Origin: an uncultured Oscillospiraceae bacterium
GTDB lineage: Bacteria; Bacillota; Clostridia; Oscillospirales; Oscillospiraceae
Direction: 5' to 3'
Length of the DNA stretch: 32,177 nucleotides
Assembly (NCBI GenBank): GCA_947591105.1
Contig: CANQDL010000010.1
Location: 1-32,177 of the forward strand
Shown here one piece after another: positions 8,321 through 16,294 of the stretch. The notes beneath the pieces were generated by a model that worked only from the letters and a program-made list of their open reading frames with translations, was not told where the DNA came from and did no database searches. How positions within the stretch are numbered: position 1 is the stretch's first letter; each line of letters begins with the position of its first letter. Both the position numbers and the translations under genes were made by a program.

Positions 8321-9118
8321 CTACCGCTGGATGCGGATGGTGAGCACCATCTCCCGCTCCGTCTGCTCCCGCTCCAGGCCCACGTTGACGCCGCCCCGGC
8401 GCATCACGTCCACGCTGCGCTGCAGGGTGTTGAGAAACACCCGCACGTCCTTGAGCACCAGCCTGGTGCGGGTGGGCGCGGGCCGCTTTTGCTGCTCCAG
8501 AAGGCTGTCTATGTAGCTGTCCGCGGCGGGCACGGTCATCTGGCGGGCGATGATGTGATCCAGGGCCTTGCGGCGCGTCTCATCGTCCGCAAGGCGCAGC
8601 AGCGCCCGGCCGTGGCGCTCCGTCAGCTCCGCCGCCCGGAGCTTTTCCAGCACGTCCTCCGGCAGCTTCAAAAGCCGCAGCTTGTTGGCAACGGCGGACT
8701 GGCTCTTGCCCAGCTGCCGGGCGCACTCCTCCTGGGTCAGGCCGTACCGGTCAATGAGCCGGGCGATGCCCCGGGCCTGCTCCAGAAAGTCCAGATCCTG
8801 CCGCTGGAGATTCTCCACCAGCGCCAGCAGGCCCGACTGCTCCCCGTCCACGTCCAGCACCAGACAGGGCACCCGCTCCAGCCCCGCCATCCGGGCGGCC
8901 CGCAGACGCCGCTCCCCCGCCACCAGCTCATACCGGCCGCCCTGCCGCCGGACGGTCAGGGGGCAGAGCACCCCGTGCCGGCCTATGCTCTGGGCCAGTT
9001 CTTCCAGGCCGGCGCCGTCAAACACCTGCCGGGGCTGGAGGGGATTGGGCACGATCTCGTCCAGCGCCAGCGTCACCACGCCCTCCTCCGCCCTCCGGCG
9101 CACTTTCAGCATCTGCAT
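8321..9118 (-). CDS. ParB/RepB/Spo0J family protein, nucleoid occlusion (Noc)-like
   Basis: EIVPNPLQPRQVFDGAGLEELAQSIGRHGVLCPLTVR...YELVAGERRLRAARMAG...LVENLQRQDLDFLEQARG...GLTQEECARQLGKSQSAVANKLRLLKL. Confidence 0.92.
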   Translation of the reverse strand: MQMLKVRRRAEEGVVTLALDEIVPNPLQPRQVFDGAGLEELAQSIGRHGVLCPLTVRRQGGRYELVAGERRLRAARMAGLERVPCLVLDVDGEQSGLLALVENLQRQDLDFLEQARGIARLIDRYGLTQEECARQLGKSQSAVANKLRLLKLPEDVLEKLRAAELTERHGRALLRLADDETRRKALDHIIARQMTVPAADSYIDSLLEQQKRPAPTRTRLVLKDVRVFLNTLQRSVDVMRRGGVNVGLEREQTEREMVLTIRIQR

Positions 9119-9194
9119 GGTGCTATTCCTCCCTCGGGGATCATAGAATGACTATATTATATGTCCGCAGGGGCGCAAAAAGGGGCGGAAAGCG

Positions 9195-9223
9195 TTGCAA
9201 GCGCCGCTCCGATCCGCTATAAT
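9195..9223 (+). promoter_or_regulatory. sigma70/sigmaA-type promoter for leader ORF-GNAT
   Basis: TTGCAA (9195-9200) -17 bp- TATAAT (9218-9223). Confidence 0.75.
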
Positions 9224-9262
9224 ACGGTCGTTCCCAGTATTTTTGAAAAGGAGGGATCGTAT

Positions 9263-9316
9263 ATGCGTATGACCACATATCCGCGGAGGGCCTCCGGGAG
9301 CTGCCCCTCCGCCTGA
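9263..9316 (+). CDS. 17-aa leader peptide candidate (MRMTTYPRRASGSCPSA)
   Basis: ATG preceded by AAAAGGAGGG Shine-Dalgarno, downstream of a consensus promoter; stop 11 nt before the GNAT start. Confidence 0.55.
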   Translation: MRMTTYPRRASGSCPSA

Positions 9317-9323
9317 ACGGAGG
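9284..9323 (+). promoter_or_regulatory. possible translational attenuator (four complementary segments)
   Basis: CGGAGGG 9284-9290, CCTCCG 9291-9296, CCCTCCG 9305-9311, CGGAGG 9318-9323 (contains the GNAT SD). Confidence 0.45.
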
Positions 9324-9327
9324 AAAC

Positions 9328-9810
9328 ATGATCAAAGAAAACGCAAGCGCGTACACCGACACGCTGATCACAGACTTCTCCTCTCCGGCGTTTCAGACCG
9401 CCTTCCGGCGGTACTTTCAGGAGCTGGGCATAACCGTCCGGGATTGGGACGGCCTCTGGCGGGAGATGAACGGCCAGGGGGACAACGCCGCCTTTCTGCG
9501 TACGGGCCCGGAGGGGGCCGCCGTGGGCTTTATCCAGTTTCGGCCCACCCTGTTCACCAGCTGGTTTTTCCAGGAGACGTGCGGATTCATCCGGGAATTC
9601 TGGGTGACGCCGGAGGAGCGCGGCATGGGCCACGGCGCCGCTCTGCTGGCCCTGGCCGAGAGCTGGTTTCTGCGCAACGGCATCCATACCGCCATCCTCA
9701 CCACGGACACTGCCGCCGGCTTTTACCTGCGCCGGGGATATATCCCCGCGCCCGGCTGTCAGGCGAAAAACCACGACGACGTCTTCGTCAAACACCTGCC
9801 CGGGACATAA
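9328..9810 (+). CDS. GNAT family N-acetyltransferase
   Basis: GFIREFWVTPEERGMGHGAALLALAESWFLRNGIHTAILTTDTAAGFYLRRGY. Confidence 0.92.
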   Translation: MIKENASAYTDTLITDFSSPAFQTAFRRYFQELGITVRDWDGLWREMNGQGDNAAFLRTGPEGAAVGFIQFRPTLFTSWFFQETCGFIREFWVTPEERGMGHGAALLALAESWFLRNGIHTAILTTDTAAGFYLRRGYIPAPGCQAKNHDDVFVKHLPGT

Positions 9811-9815
9811 GAGCG

Positions 9816-9842
9816 CCCCGGCCCGCACGGGCCGGGGTTTTT
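9816..9842 (+). terminator. rho-independent terminator
   Basis: CCCCGGCCC-gcac-GGGCCGGGG-TTTTT. Confidence 0.9.
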
Positions 9843-9858
9843 GTATGCGCGATACCGC

Positions 9859-10542
9859 TCACAGCCGGATCTCTACCGGCCGGTTTATCTCCATGCTCTC
9901 CGGGGTCACCCGGCAGTCATAGGCCAGGATCTCCACGCCTCCGTCCCGGGCCAGGCGCAGGGCCTCGGCAAAGGCGGGATCGGTTCCGGCGTTGGGGGAA
10001 AAGAAGTCCACTCCCATCATCTGGATCACAAAGAGCACATACGCCCGGCCCGGGAACGCCGTCAATTCCCGCAGGTGCTTCGTCCCCCTCGCCGTGGGCG
10101 CGTCCGGGAACAGGGCCGCCTCCCCTGGGGAGCAAGTTTCGACGAGAGTAACGCCCTTCACCTCCAGCAGGGCCAGCTCCGGCGTAAAGGCCGCGAAGTC
10201 GAACCGGCTGCCGCCGTGCTGAAACTCCGGCTGGATCTCCGTGCCGGGAGGAAACAGATTTCCCGCCGTGAGCCACTCCCGCGCCGCGGCGTTGGGGGCC
10301 TGACTGTCCATGTTGATCAGCCGCCCGTCCCTCTCCACGGCCACCAGGTCGTACCGGGTCTTGCGGGCGGCGTTCTCCCCCGCGTCCGCCAGATACACCC
10401 GGGCCCCCGGCACCAGCAGCTCCCGGCACCGGCCGGTGTTTTTCACGTGTACCGTCTCGGTGCGTCCGTCCATCTTTACATAGGCGATGAACCGGTTGGG
10501 CCGGGCCAGGAACACGCCCGGCTCTATCCTCTCATATCTCAT
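9859..10542 (-). CDS. sfsA: DNA/RNA nuclease SfsA (sugar fermentation stimulation protein A)
   Basis: [45 protein letters not shown]...[22 protein letters not shown]...SRFDFAAF...EVKGVTL. Confidence 0.95.
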   Translation of the reverse strand: MRYERIEPGVFLARPNRFIAYVKMDGRTETVHVKNTGRCRELLVPGARVYLADAGENAARKTRYDLVAVERDGRLINMDSQAPNAAAREWLTAGNLFPPGTEIQPEFQHGGSRFDFAAFTPELALLEVKGVTLVETCSPGEAALFPDAPTARGTKHLRELTAFPGRAYVLFVIQMMGVDFFSPNAGTDPAFAEALRLARDGGVEILAYDCRVTPESMEINRPVEIRL

Positions 10543-11278
10543 TGCGTACCGCCTGGAGCAGCTTTTTCGTGTACTCGTGCTGGGGGTGGTCGTACACCTG
10601 ATCCACCGTGCCGGACTCGATGATGCGCCCCTTCTCCATCACCATCACCCAGTCGCAGATGGAATAGACCACGTTCAGGTCGTGGCTGATAAACAGATAG
10701 CTCAGCTCCAGCTCCCGGCGCAGCTGCCACAGCAGATCCAGGATCTGGGCCTGGATGGTCACGTCCAGGGCCGAGACCGGCTCGTCGGCGATGAGAAACC
10801 GGGGCCGCTGGATGAGGGCCAGGGCAATGGCCACCCGCTGGCGCTGGCCGCCGGACAGCTCATGGGGCCGCCGCTGGGCGTAGGAGCGCTCCAGTCCCAC
10901 CCGCTCCAGCATGTCCAGCACCCGGCGCTCCCGCTCGGCCGCGTCGTATTTGCCAAAGATGCGCAGGGGCTCGGCCAGGATCCAGCCCACGCTCCTGGCC
11001 GGGTTGAGGCTGGAGCGGGGGTCTTGAAACACCATCTGGGGCCGCTTTGTGTAGTGGCGTATCGTGCCGGTGACGTTTTGGGCCGGGAGCATACCCAGGA
11101 CGGCCTTGGACAGGGTGGATTTTCCGCAGCCGGACTCCCCCACCAGGCCCACAATCTGCCCCTGGTTCACCGTAAAGCTGGCGCCGTGCACGATCTGACG
11201 GCGCTCCCGGCGGCCGAGCACGCCCCCGTCGGTATAGCTTACGCACAGATCCTCTACTTCCAATACCGGTTCACTCAT
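10532..11278 (-). CDS. peptide/nickel-type ABC transporter ATP-binding protein (DppF/OppF-like)
   Basis: Walker [10 protein letters not shown], signature [15 protein letters not shown], Walker [13 protein letters not shown]. Confidence 0.94.
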   Translation of the reverse strand: MSEPVLEVEDLCVSYTDGGVLGRRERRQIVHGASFTVNQGQIVGLVGESGCGKSTLSKAVLGMLPAQNVTGTIRHYTKRPQMVFQDPRSSLNPARSVGWILAEPLRIFGKYDAAERERRVLDMLERVGLERSYAQRRPHELSGGQRQRVAIALALIQRPRFLIADEPVSALDVTIQAQILDLLWQLRRELELSYLFISHDLNVVYSICDWVMVMEKGRIIESGTVDQVYDHPQHEYTKKLLQAVRNEI

Positions 11279-12059
11279 GGCGTTCCCTCTTGGGTATGGC
11301 GGCGATGAGCCGCCGGGTGTAATCGTCCTGGGGCGCGGTGAATATCCGCTGCACGTCTCCCCGCTCCACGATCCGGCCCTGGTGCATCACCGCCACGCTT
11401 TGGCACAGCCTGCGCACCACGGACAGATCATGGCTTATGAGAAGGATCGCCACGCCGAAATCCTGGCTGATGGTCTTGAGCAGCCGGAGGATCTGGGCCT
11501 GGACGGTCACGTCCAGGGCGGTGGTGGGCTCGTCGCAGATGAGCAGCTTTGGGTGGATCACCATGGCCGAGGCTATCACGGCCCGCTGGCGCTGGCCCCC
11601 GGACAGCTGGTGGGGATATTTCTCATATGTCAGCTCCGGCTCGGGCAGTCCCACCTGGGCCATGGCCTCCAGGGCCCGGGCTTTCCGCTCGCCGGCGTCC
11701 AGATCCGTGTGTATTTTGAGCACTTCCTCCACCTGGCGGCCCACCCGCATCAGGGGGTTGAGACTGGTCATAGGCTCCTGGAACACCACGCCGATCTCCC
11801 GGCCCTGGACAGTGCGCAGCTCCTGCCGGGAACAGGCCAGCAGATCCCGGCCCTCAAAGAGCACCTGGCCCTGCATCTGCACGTTCCACCGCTCGATGAG
11901 CCCCGACAGGGCCATGGCGGTGACGGTCTTGCCGGAGCCGGACTCCCCCACCAGGCCCAGCCGCTGGCCGTGCTCCAGGGTCAAATCCACCCCGTCCACG
12001 GCCTGCTTGCCGGTGGAGAGAAACCGCACCTTCAGATCCCGTATCTCAAGCAGCGCCAT
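11271..12059 (-). CDS. peptide/nickel-type ABC transporter ATP-binding protein (DppD/OppD-like)
   Basis: Walker [51 protein letters not shown]. Confidence 0.94.
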   Translation of the reverse strand: MALLEIRDLKVRFLSTGKQAVDGVDLTLEHGQRLGLVGESGSGKTVTAMALSGLIERWNVQMQGQVLFEGRDLLACSRQELRTVQGREIGVVFQEPMTSLNPLMRVGRQVEEVLKIHTDLDAGERKARALEAMAQVGLPEPELTYEKYPHQLSGGQRQRAVIASAMVIHPKLLICDEPTTALDVTVQAQILRLLKTISQDFGVAILLISHDLSVVRRLCQSVAVMHQGRIVERGDVQRIFTAPQDDYTRRLIAAIPKRERHE

Positions 12060-12852
12060 ATTCCCCTCCCATGCCCTCGCTCAGAAGGCCGAAGCCCAGC
12101 ACCAGCAGGATGATGGCCGTGCCGGTGCTGAGCACGTACCAGGGGGCGGTGAGCAGATACCCCTGGGCCTCGTTCAGCATCCGGCCCAGACTGGCGTCCG
12201 GCGGCTGCACGCCCACGCCCAGATAGCTCATGGACGCCTCCGCCAGCACGGCGTTATTGAAGCCGATGGCCACGCTGGGCAGCAGCACGGGCACGATGTT
12301 GGGCAGGATATGCAGAAACAGGATGCGCATATCCCCCGCCCCCATGAGCTTGGCGAGGGCCACATAGTCCTGGCTTCTCTGGCGGGCCACCTCCGCCCGC
12401 ACCACCCGGGCAAAGCTGGGCACGAACAGCAGGCCCAGCGCCAGGATGATGTTATACTTTCCGCTGCCGAAAAGGGCGATCAATACCAGCGCCAGCAGGA
12501 TGCTGGGAAAGGCGGCGATGGCGTCGTTCAGGCGCATGACCACCTCGTCCAGCCACCCGCCGTAATAGCCGGTGAGTCCGCCGATGACAAGCCCCGCCAC
12601 CAGGCCGATGGCCACCGTGGCTGCGGCGATGACGAACGTGGCGCCGGCTCCCTCCACCACCCGGGAGAAGATGTCCCGGCCGAAGTTGTCCGTGCCCAGG
12701 GGATGGGCAAGACAGGGGGAGAGCATCTTGGCCCGGCCGTTCATGGCGTTGGGGTCATAAGGCGTCCAGACCATCCCCACCAGGATGATGACCAGCATCA
12801 CGGCGGTGATGGCCGCGCCGAATGTGAAGTTTTTGTTGTGTCGTATCTTCAC
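12046..12852 (-). CDS. ABC transporter permease (DppC/OppC-like)
   Basis: GTG start at 12852 ([35 protein letters not shown]...[16 protein letters not shown]...[26 protein letters not shown]); start inferred. Confidence 0.9.
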   Translation of the reverse strand: MKIRHNKNFTFGAAITAVMLVIILVGMVWTPYDPNAMNGRAKMLSPCLAHPLGTDNFGRDIFSRVVEGAGATFVIAAATVAIGLVAGLVIGGLTGYYGGWLDEVVMRLNDAIAAFPSILLALVLIALFGSGKYNIILALGLLFVPSFARVVRAEVARQRSQDYVALAKLMGAGDMRILFLHILPNIVPVLLPSVAIGFNNAVLAEASMSYLGVGVQPPDASLGRMLNEAQGYLLTAPWYVLSTGTAIILLVLGFGLLSEGMGGEYGAA

Positions 12853-12893
12853 AAAAAGCCTCGCAGCGTTTGTACCCGCAGGCCGGAGCTTTT

Positions 12894-13835
12894 TCAGCCC
12901 AGCCGAATGCGCGGGTCGATATACTGGGTCACCACGTCCGCCAGATAGTTCATAAACACCACCACGAACGCGATGATGACCACGATACACTGTACCACCG
13001 GGTAATCCCGGTTGCCGATGCTGGACAGCAGAAGCCGGCCCAGCCCCGGCAGGGCGAATACCTGCTCCACGATGATGGAGCCGGCCACGATGTCCGCCAG
13101 GGTCATGGCCACAAAGGTGACCACCGGCAGGATGGCATTGCGCAGCACATGGCCGTGCAGCACGCCCCAGCGGGAATTGCCCCGGCTGTAGGCGGTGCGC
13201 ACGTAATCCTCGTCCATCTGGTTGAGGATAGAGGAACGCAGCAGCTTTGTGACCATGGCCGCCTTGGGGATGGCGATGGCCAGCGCCGGGAAGACAAGAT
13301 ACCCCAGAAAGCCCCAGAAGCTCTCCTGCGGGCTCACAAAGCCCCCCGGCACGAACAGCTTCAGCACCAGGCCGAAGACATAGGTGAACAAAATGCCCAG
13401 AAAGAACGGGGGAATGGCCATGAACACCTGGTTCATGGCCACGAATACCCGATCGATCCGTCTGCCCTGCCAGCGCGCCAGCGCGATGCCAAGAGGGATG
13501 CTGATGGCAATCACCAGAAGCCAGGCCATGACCGACAGCGCCGCCGTGACGGCGCCCTTGCCCTGCATGACCTGGGCCACGCTCATGCCGTAGTTGTAGC
13601 TGGCGCCCATATCGCCTGTGACAAAACCGGTGAGCCAATCCCAGTAGCGCACAAGCACGTTCCTGTCCAGTCCCAGCTCATGCCGCAGCGCCGCCGCCCG
13701 CTCCGGGGTGTAGTCGTTGCCCAGAAGCTTGGTGGTGGGATCGCCGGGGATGAGCTGGAACGCCAGAAAGGCGAGCAGCGATATGAGGAGCAGGGTGACA
13801 AGAAGTACTCCTGTTTTTTTCAGTACATACCGCAC
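12894..13835 (-). CDS. ABC transporter permease (DppB/OppB-like)
   Basis: MRYVLKKTGVLLVTLLLISLLAFLAFQLIPGDPTTKLLG...QFALPGLGRLL-type DppB motifs (VEQVFALPGLGRLLLSSI). Confidence 0.94.
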   Translation of the reverse strand: MRYVLKKTGVLLVTLLLISLLAFLAFQLIPGDPTTKLLGNDYTPERAAALRHELGLDRNVLVRYWDWLTGFVTGDMGASYNYGMSVAQVMQGKGAVTAALSVMAWLLVIAISIPLGIALARWQGRRIDRVFVAMNQVFMAIPPFFLGILFTYVFGLVLKLFVPGGFVSPQESFWGFLGYLVFPALAIAIPKAAMVTKLLRSSILNQMDEDYVRTAYSRGNSRWGVLHGHVLRNAILPVVTFVAMTLADIVAGSIIVEQVFALPGLGRLLLSSIGNRDYPVVQCIVVIIAFVVVFMNYLADVVTQYIDPRIRLG

Positions 13836-15368
13836 TTATGCGGTCTTGGTGACGCCGGCCAGATCCATCACGTACAGCGGATAGAACCGGTAGCCCGTCA
13901 CGTCGTTCTGCATGACCACAAAGTCCGCCAGATCCTGGATGTACACGTTGGCGGCCTGCTGGGCCAGGATCTCCTGGCAGGTGGCAAACAGATCCTCCAG
14001 GTTCTCGTCCAGACCGCCGTGTTCCATGGCGGCGTTGTAGGTCATGTCGTAGCCCTTATCGCTGAAGCCGATGAAGTTTTTGGGGTTGTCGCTGACGAAG
14101 CGGCCCAGCATGGCCGAGCCGGTGAGAGTGGAGGCGTCCATGCCGCACACCGTGGCCTCAAAGTTGCGGCCCTGGTACACGTCGGAATACCAGGTGGCCC
14201 ACTCCACCTGTTCGATCCTGGCCTTGACCGCGCCGCCCAGCTGATCCAGCAGATTCACGATCACCTGTGCCGCGTCCACATGGGGGGTATAGTTGCTGGG
14301 CACGGTGATGGTGAACTCCAGGGGATGGGCCTTTGTATAGCCCTCCTGGGCCAGCAGCTCCAGGGCCTTGTCCGGGTCGGGCTGATAGAGATCCACCAGC
14401 TGCTCGTCAAAGTACTTGCCGAAGGCGGGGTACATGCTGCTGCCCACCGGGAAACCGTGGCCGTCCCCGGCCAGGTCGATGACCGCCTGCTTGTCGATGG
14501 CATAGCACAGCGCCGTGCGCACCAGCTGGCTGTCGAAGGGGGCCGCGGCGTTATTGAGATACAGGGCCTGCACCAGGTTCATGCTGCCCTCCAGCACGGT
14601 CAGATCGGACAGCTCCGCCACCTGGCTGGCCTCCAGATGGGCCGCCAGATCGATAGCGCCGGAGCGCAGGCTCATGACCATGGTCTGGCCGTCCTCGATG
14701 ACCTTGAAGGTGACTTTGGCGCACTGGGCCTTCTCCCCCCAATAGTCGTCGAACCGCTCCATGACGATGTTCTCCTGGGGCGAGCGGGAGACGTATTTGA
14801 ACGGGCCCGTGCCCACGATCCCGTCGGCGGGGTCGCTGCCCTCGGGGATGATGGCGGCGGTCATGTAGGCGGCAAACTCCACGTCGGGCGCGGAGAGGGT
14901 GACGACCACTGTGCGGTCGTCCGGGGCGCTGACGCCGGCGACGTTCGCCAGCGTGGCCATCAGGGGCTCACCGGTCTCGAGACCTGCCGCGCGGGTCAGG
15001 GAATAGACGACGTCCCCGACCGTGACCTCACTGCCGTCGTGGAACCGCACGCCCTCACGCAGGGTGAAGGTATATTCGTCTGCGGTGTCATTGACGGTGT
15101 AATCTTCGGCAACGGCGGGGACGAGATTTCCCTCGGTATCAGGCTTTACCAGCCCTTCATAGATATTGAAGAGGACTTCTCTGGTTCCTGCCGACGACGA
15201 CGATACGTGCGGGTCAAGACTGCTGTCCAGGTCTGCGGCGATGCCGACGGTGATGTCGGCGTCTCCGGTGGAGCCGTTTTCCGCCGCCCAGGCTGACTGG
15301 CCGCCTCCGACAAAGAGTGCCGCCGTCATAACGAGCGTCAGCGCAAGAGTGAGAATGCGTTTTGTCAT
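13836..15368 (-). CDS. ABC transporter substrate-binding protein, peptide/nickel (SBP family 5)
   Basis: Signal peptide; NIYEGLVKPDTEGNLVPAVAEDYTVNDTADEYTFTLREGVRFHDGSEVTVGDVVYSLTRA; RTALCYAIDKQAVIDLAGDGHG. Confidence 0.95.
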   Translation of the reverse strand: MTKRILTLALTLVMTAALFVGGGQSAWAAENGSTGDADITVGIAADLDSSLDPHVSSSSAGTREVLFNIYEGLVKPDTEGNLVPAVAEDYTVNDTADEYTFTLREGVRFHDGSEVTVGDVVYSLTRAAGLETGEPLMATLANVAGVSAPDDRTVVVTLSAPDVEFAAYMTAAIIPEGSDPADGIVGTGPFKYVSRSPQENIVMERFDDYWGEKAQCAKVTFKVIEDGQTMVMSLRSGAIDLAAHLEASQVAELSDLTVLEGSMNLVQALYLNNAAAPFDSQLVRTALCYAIDKQAVIDLAGDGHGFPVGSSMYPAFGKYFDEQLVDLYQPDPDKALELLAQEGYTKAHPLEFTITVPSNYTPHVDAAQVIVNLLDQLGGAVKARIEQVEWATWYSDVYQGRNFEATVCGMDASTLTGSAMLGRFVSDNPKNFIGFSDKGYDMTYNAAMEHGGLDENLEDLFATCQEILAQQAANVYIQDLADFVVMQNDVTGYRFYPLYVMDLAGVTKTA

Positions 15369-15403
15369 AGCGAATTTCTCCTTTTGGCTCCATATTTAGT
15401 TTT

Positions 15404-15419
15404 CTCTTGGCGCCAAGAG
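15404..15419. promoter_or_regulatory. 16-bp perfect palindrome, operator candidate
   Basis: CTCTTGGCGCCAAGAG, immediately downstream of and overlapping the -10 of the ABC operon promoter. Confidence 0.65.
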
Positions 15420-15446
15420 CATAGCACAAATCCCCGCCCCGGTCAA
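15418..15446 (-). promoter_or_regulatory. promoter of the SBP-ABC-sfsA operon
   Basis: Minus strand TTGACC (15446-15441) -17- TATGCT (15423-15418). Confidence 0.7.
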
Positions 15447-15455
15447 GAGGCAACG

Positions 15456-15481
15456 AAAAAAGCCCCTCTCGGGGCTTTTTT
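15456..15481 (-). terminator. rho-independent terminator copy 1
   Basis: AAAAAAGCCCC-tctc-GGGGCTTTTTT; bidirectional. Confidence 0.85.
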
Positions 15482-15484
15482 GTT

Positions 15485-15610
15485 GAGCTTGTCAAAAAAC
15501 GAGTTTTTTGACCGCTCGGATTGAATCTGCTCGGCGGGAGTGAATCCCGCCGGCATAATCCAAAAGCCTGATGTATTGCGGCTTTTGGATTGACGCGCGG
15601 CCCGCCGCGC
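15485..15610. repeat. cluster of consecutive stem-loops
   Basis: 15485-15517 GAGC..GTCAAAAAAC/GTTTTTTGAC.GCTC; 15533-15551 GGCGGGA/TCCCGCC; 15557-15591 AATCCAAAAGCC/GGCTTTTGGATT; 15595-15610 GCGCGGC/GCCGCGC. Confidence 0.75.
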
Positions 15611-15660
15611 GGCTCGGCCTGACCGGCCTTCGCTCCCTTTCATCCATCCTTTGACAGTCT

Positions 15661-15696
15661 AAACAAAAAAAGCCCCTCTCGGGGCTTTTTTTGTTT
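15661..15696 (-). terminator. rho-independent terminator copy 2
   Basis: AAACAAAAAAAGCCCC-tctc-GGGGCTTTTTTTGTTT, 16-bp perfect stem. Confidence 0.88.
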
Positions 15697-15701
15697 TCCT
15701 G

Positions 15702-16151
15702 TCAGTTGTCGGTGCCGAAGATGATCTCGCTGCCGTTGGGATAGCGGACGGTGGTGACCATGAATCCGTCGTAGTACAGGATGCCGTCCTCGGCGTTGGC
15801 CACCAGGCAGCTGACCCCGTAGGACGATCTGAGGGGCTTGCCAATGGCCTTATAGAGCTCCTCCACAGACTTGCCGATCAGCGTCTCCTCCACCAGGCGC
15901 TGCTCCTCGCTCAAAGACGCCAGCCAGCTCTCCCGATCCACGATGCCGTTGCCGGCGGCGGGGTTGTTCGCATCCGCCCCGATGATGTTGATCGGATTGC
16001 CGTTCTCGTCCAGAGGGGGCGCGGTCACAGAGGGCAGCTCCGTGGCCTCCGGATTCTCCGTGGGCTCGGGCTTGTCGCCGCCGCCGCAGGCGGAGCACAG
16101 TACCGTCAGCGCCATCACCAGCGCAAGAATGCCAAAAACCGACTTTTTCAT
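15702..16151 (-). CDS. small lipoprotein of unknown function
   Basis: MKKSVFGILALVMALTVLCSACGGG: signal peptide with lipobox CSAC; no recognised domain. Confidence 0.8.
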   Translation of the reverse strand: MKKSVFGILALVMALTVLCSACGGGDKPEPTENPEATELPSVTAPPLDENGNPINIIGADANNPAAGNGIVDRESWLASLSEEQRLVEETLIGKSVEELYKAIGKPLRSSYGVSCLVANAEDGILYYDGFMVTTVRYPNGSEIIFGTDN

Positions 16152-16241
16152 GATATATCTCCTTTGCATGGAAATGCGGAATTTTCCTCGAACTGCTTTA
16201 TTATACTCAAAGGCACTCGCCCTGTCAAGCGCGATCAGCGC

Positions 16242-16272
16242 AGCGCACCCGGCCCATTGGGCCGGGTGCGCT
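16242..16272. terminator. strong hairpin downstream of HtrA-like gene
   Basis: AGCGCACCCGGCCC-att-GGGCCGGGTGCGCT, 14-bp perfect stem; no clear T-tract on the minus strand. Confidence 0.55.
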
Positions 16273-16294
16273 GTCTGTCGGTTCGTTTGGCCGC

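Noticed and set aside
7149-9151. Long plus-strand ORFs (7149-8516, 8231-9151) opposite MATE and Noc
   Set aside because: His/Gln/Arg-rich antisense frames with no domain logic; coding evidence on the minus strand is clear.
12853-13638. N-terminal extension of the 530-aa minus ORF upstream of the DppC-like permease
   Set aside because: It is the out-of-frame shadow of the DppB-like gene; permease homology begins at [11 protein letters not shown], so the start was set at 12852.
12870-15296. 808-aa plus-strand ORF opposite the ABC operon
   Set aside because: Low-complexity His/Gly/Gln-rich translation antisense to two clear transporter genes (permease and SBP); artefact of high GC3 codon usage.
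15443-15844. Two short ORFs both ending in KKAPRGAFFV
   Set aside because: The shared tail is just translation of the duplicated GCCCCTCTCGGGGC terminator, not a protein motif.
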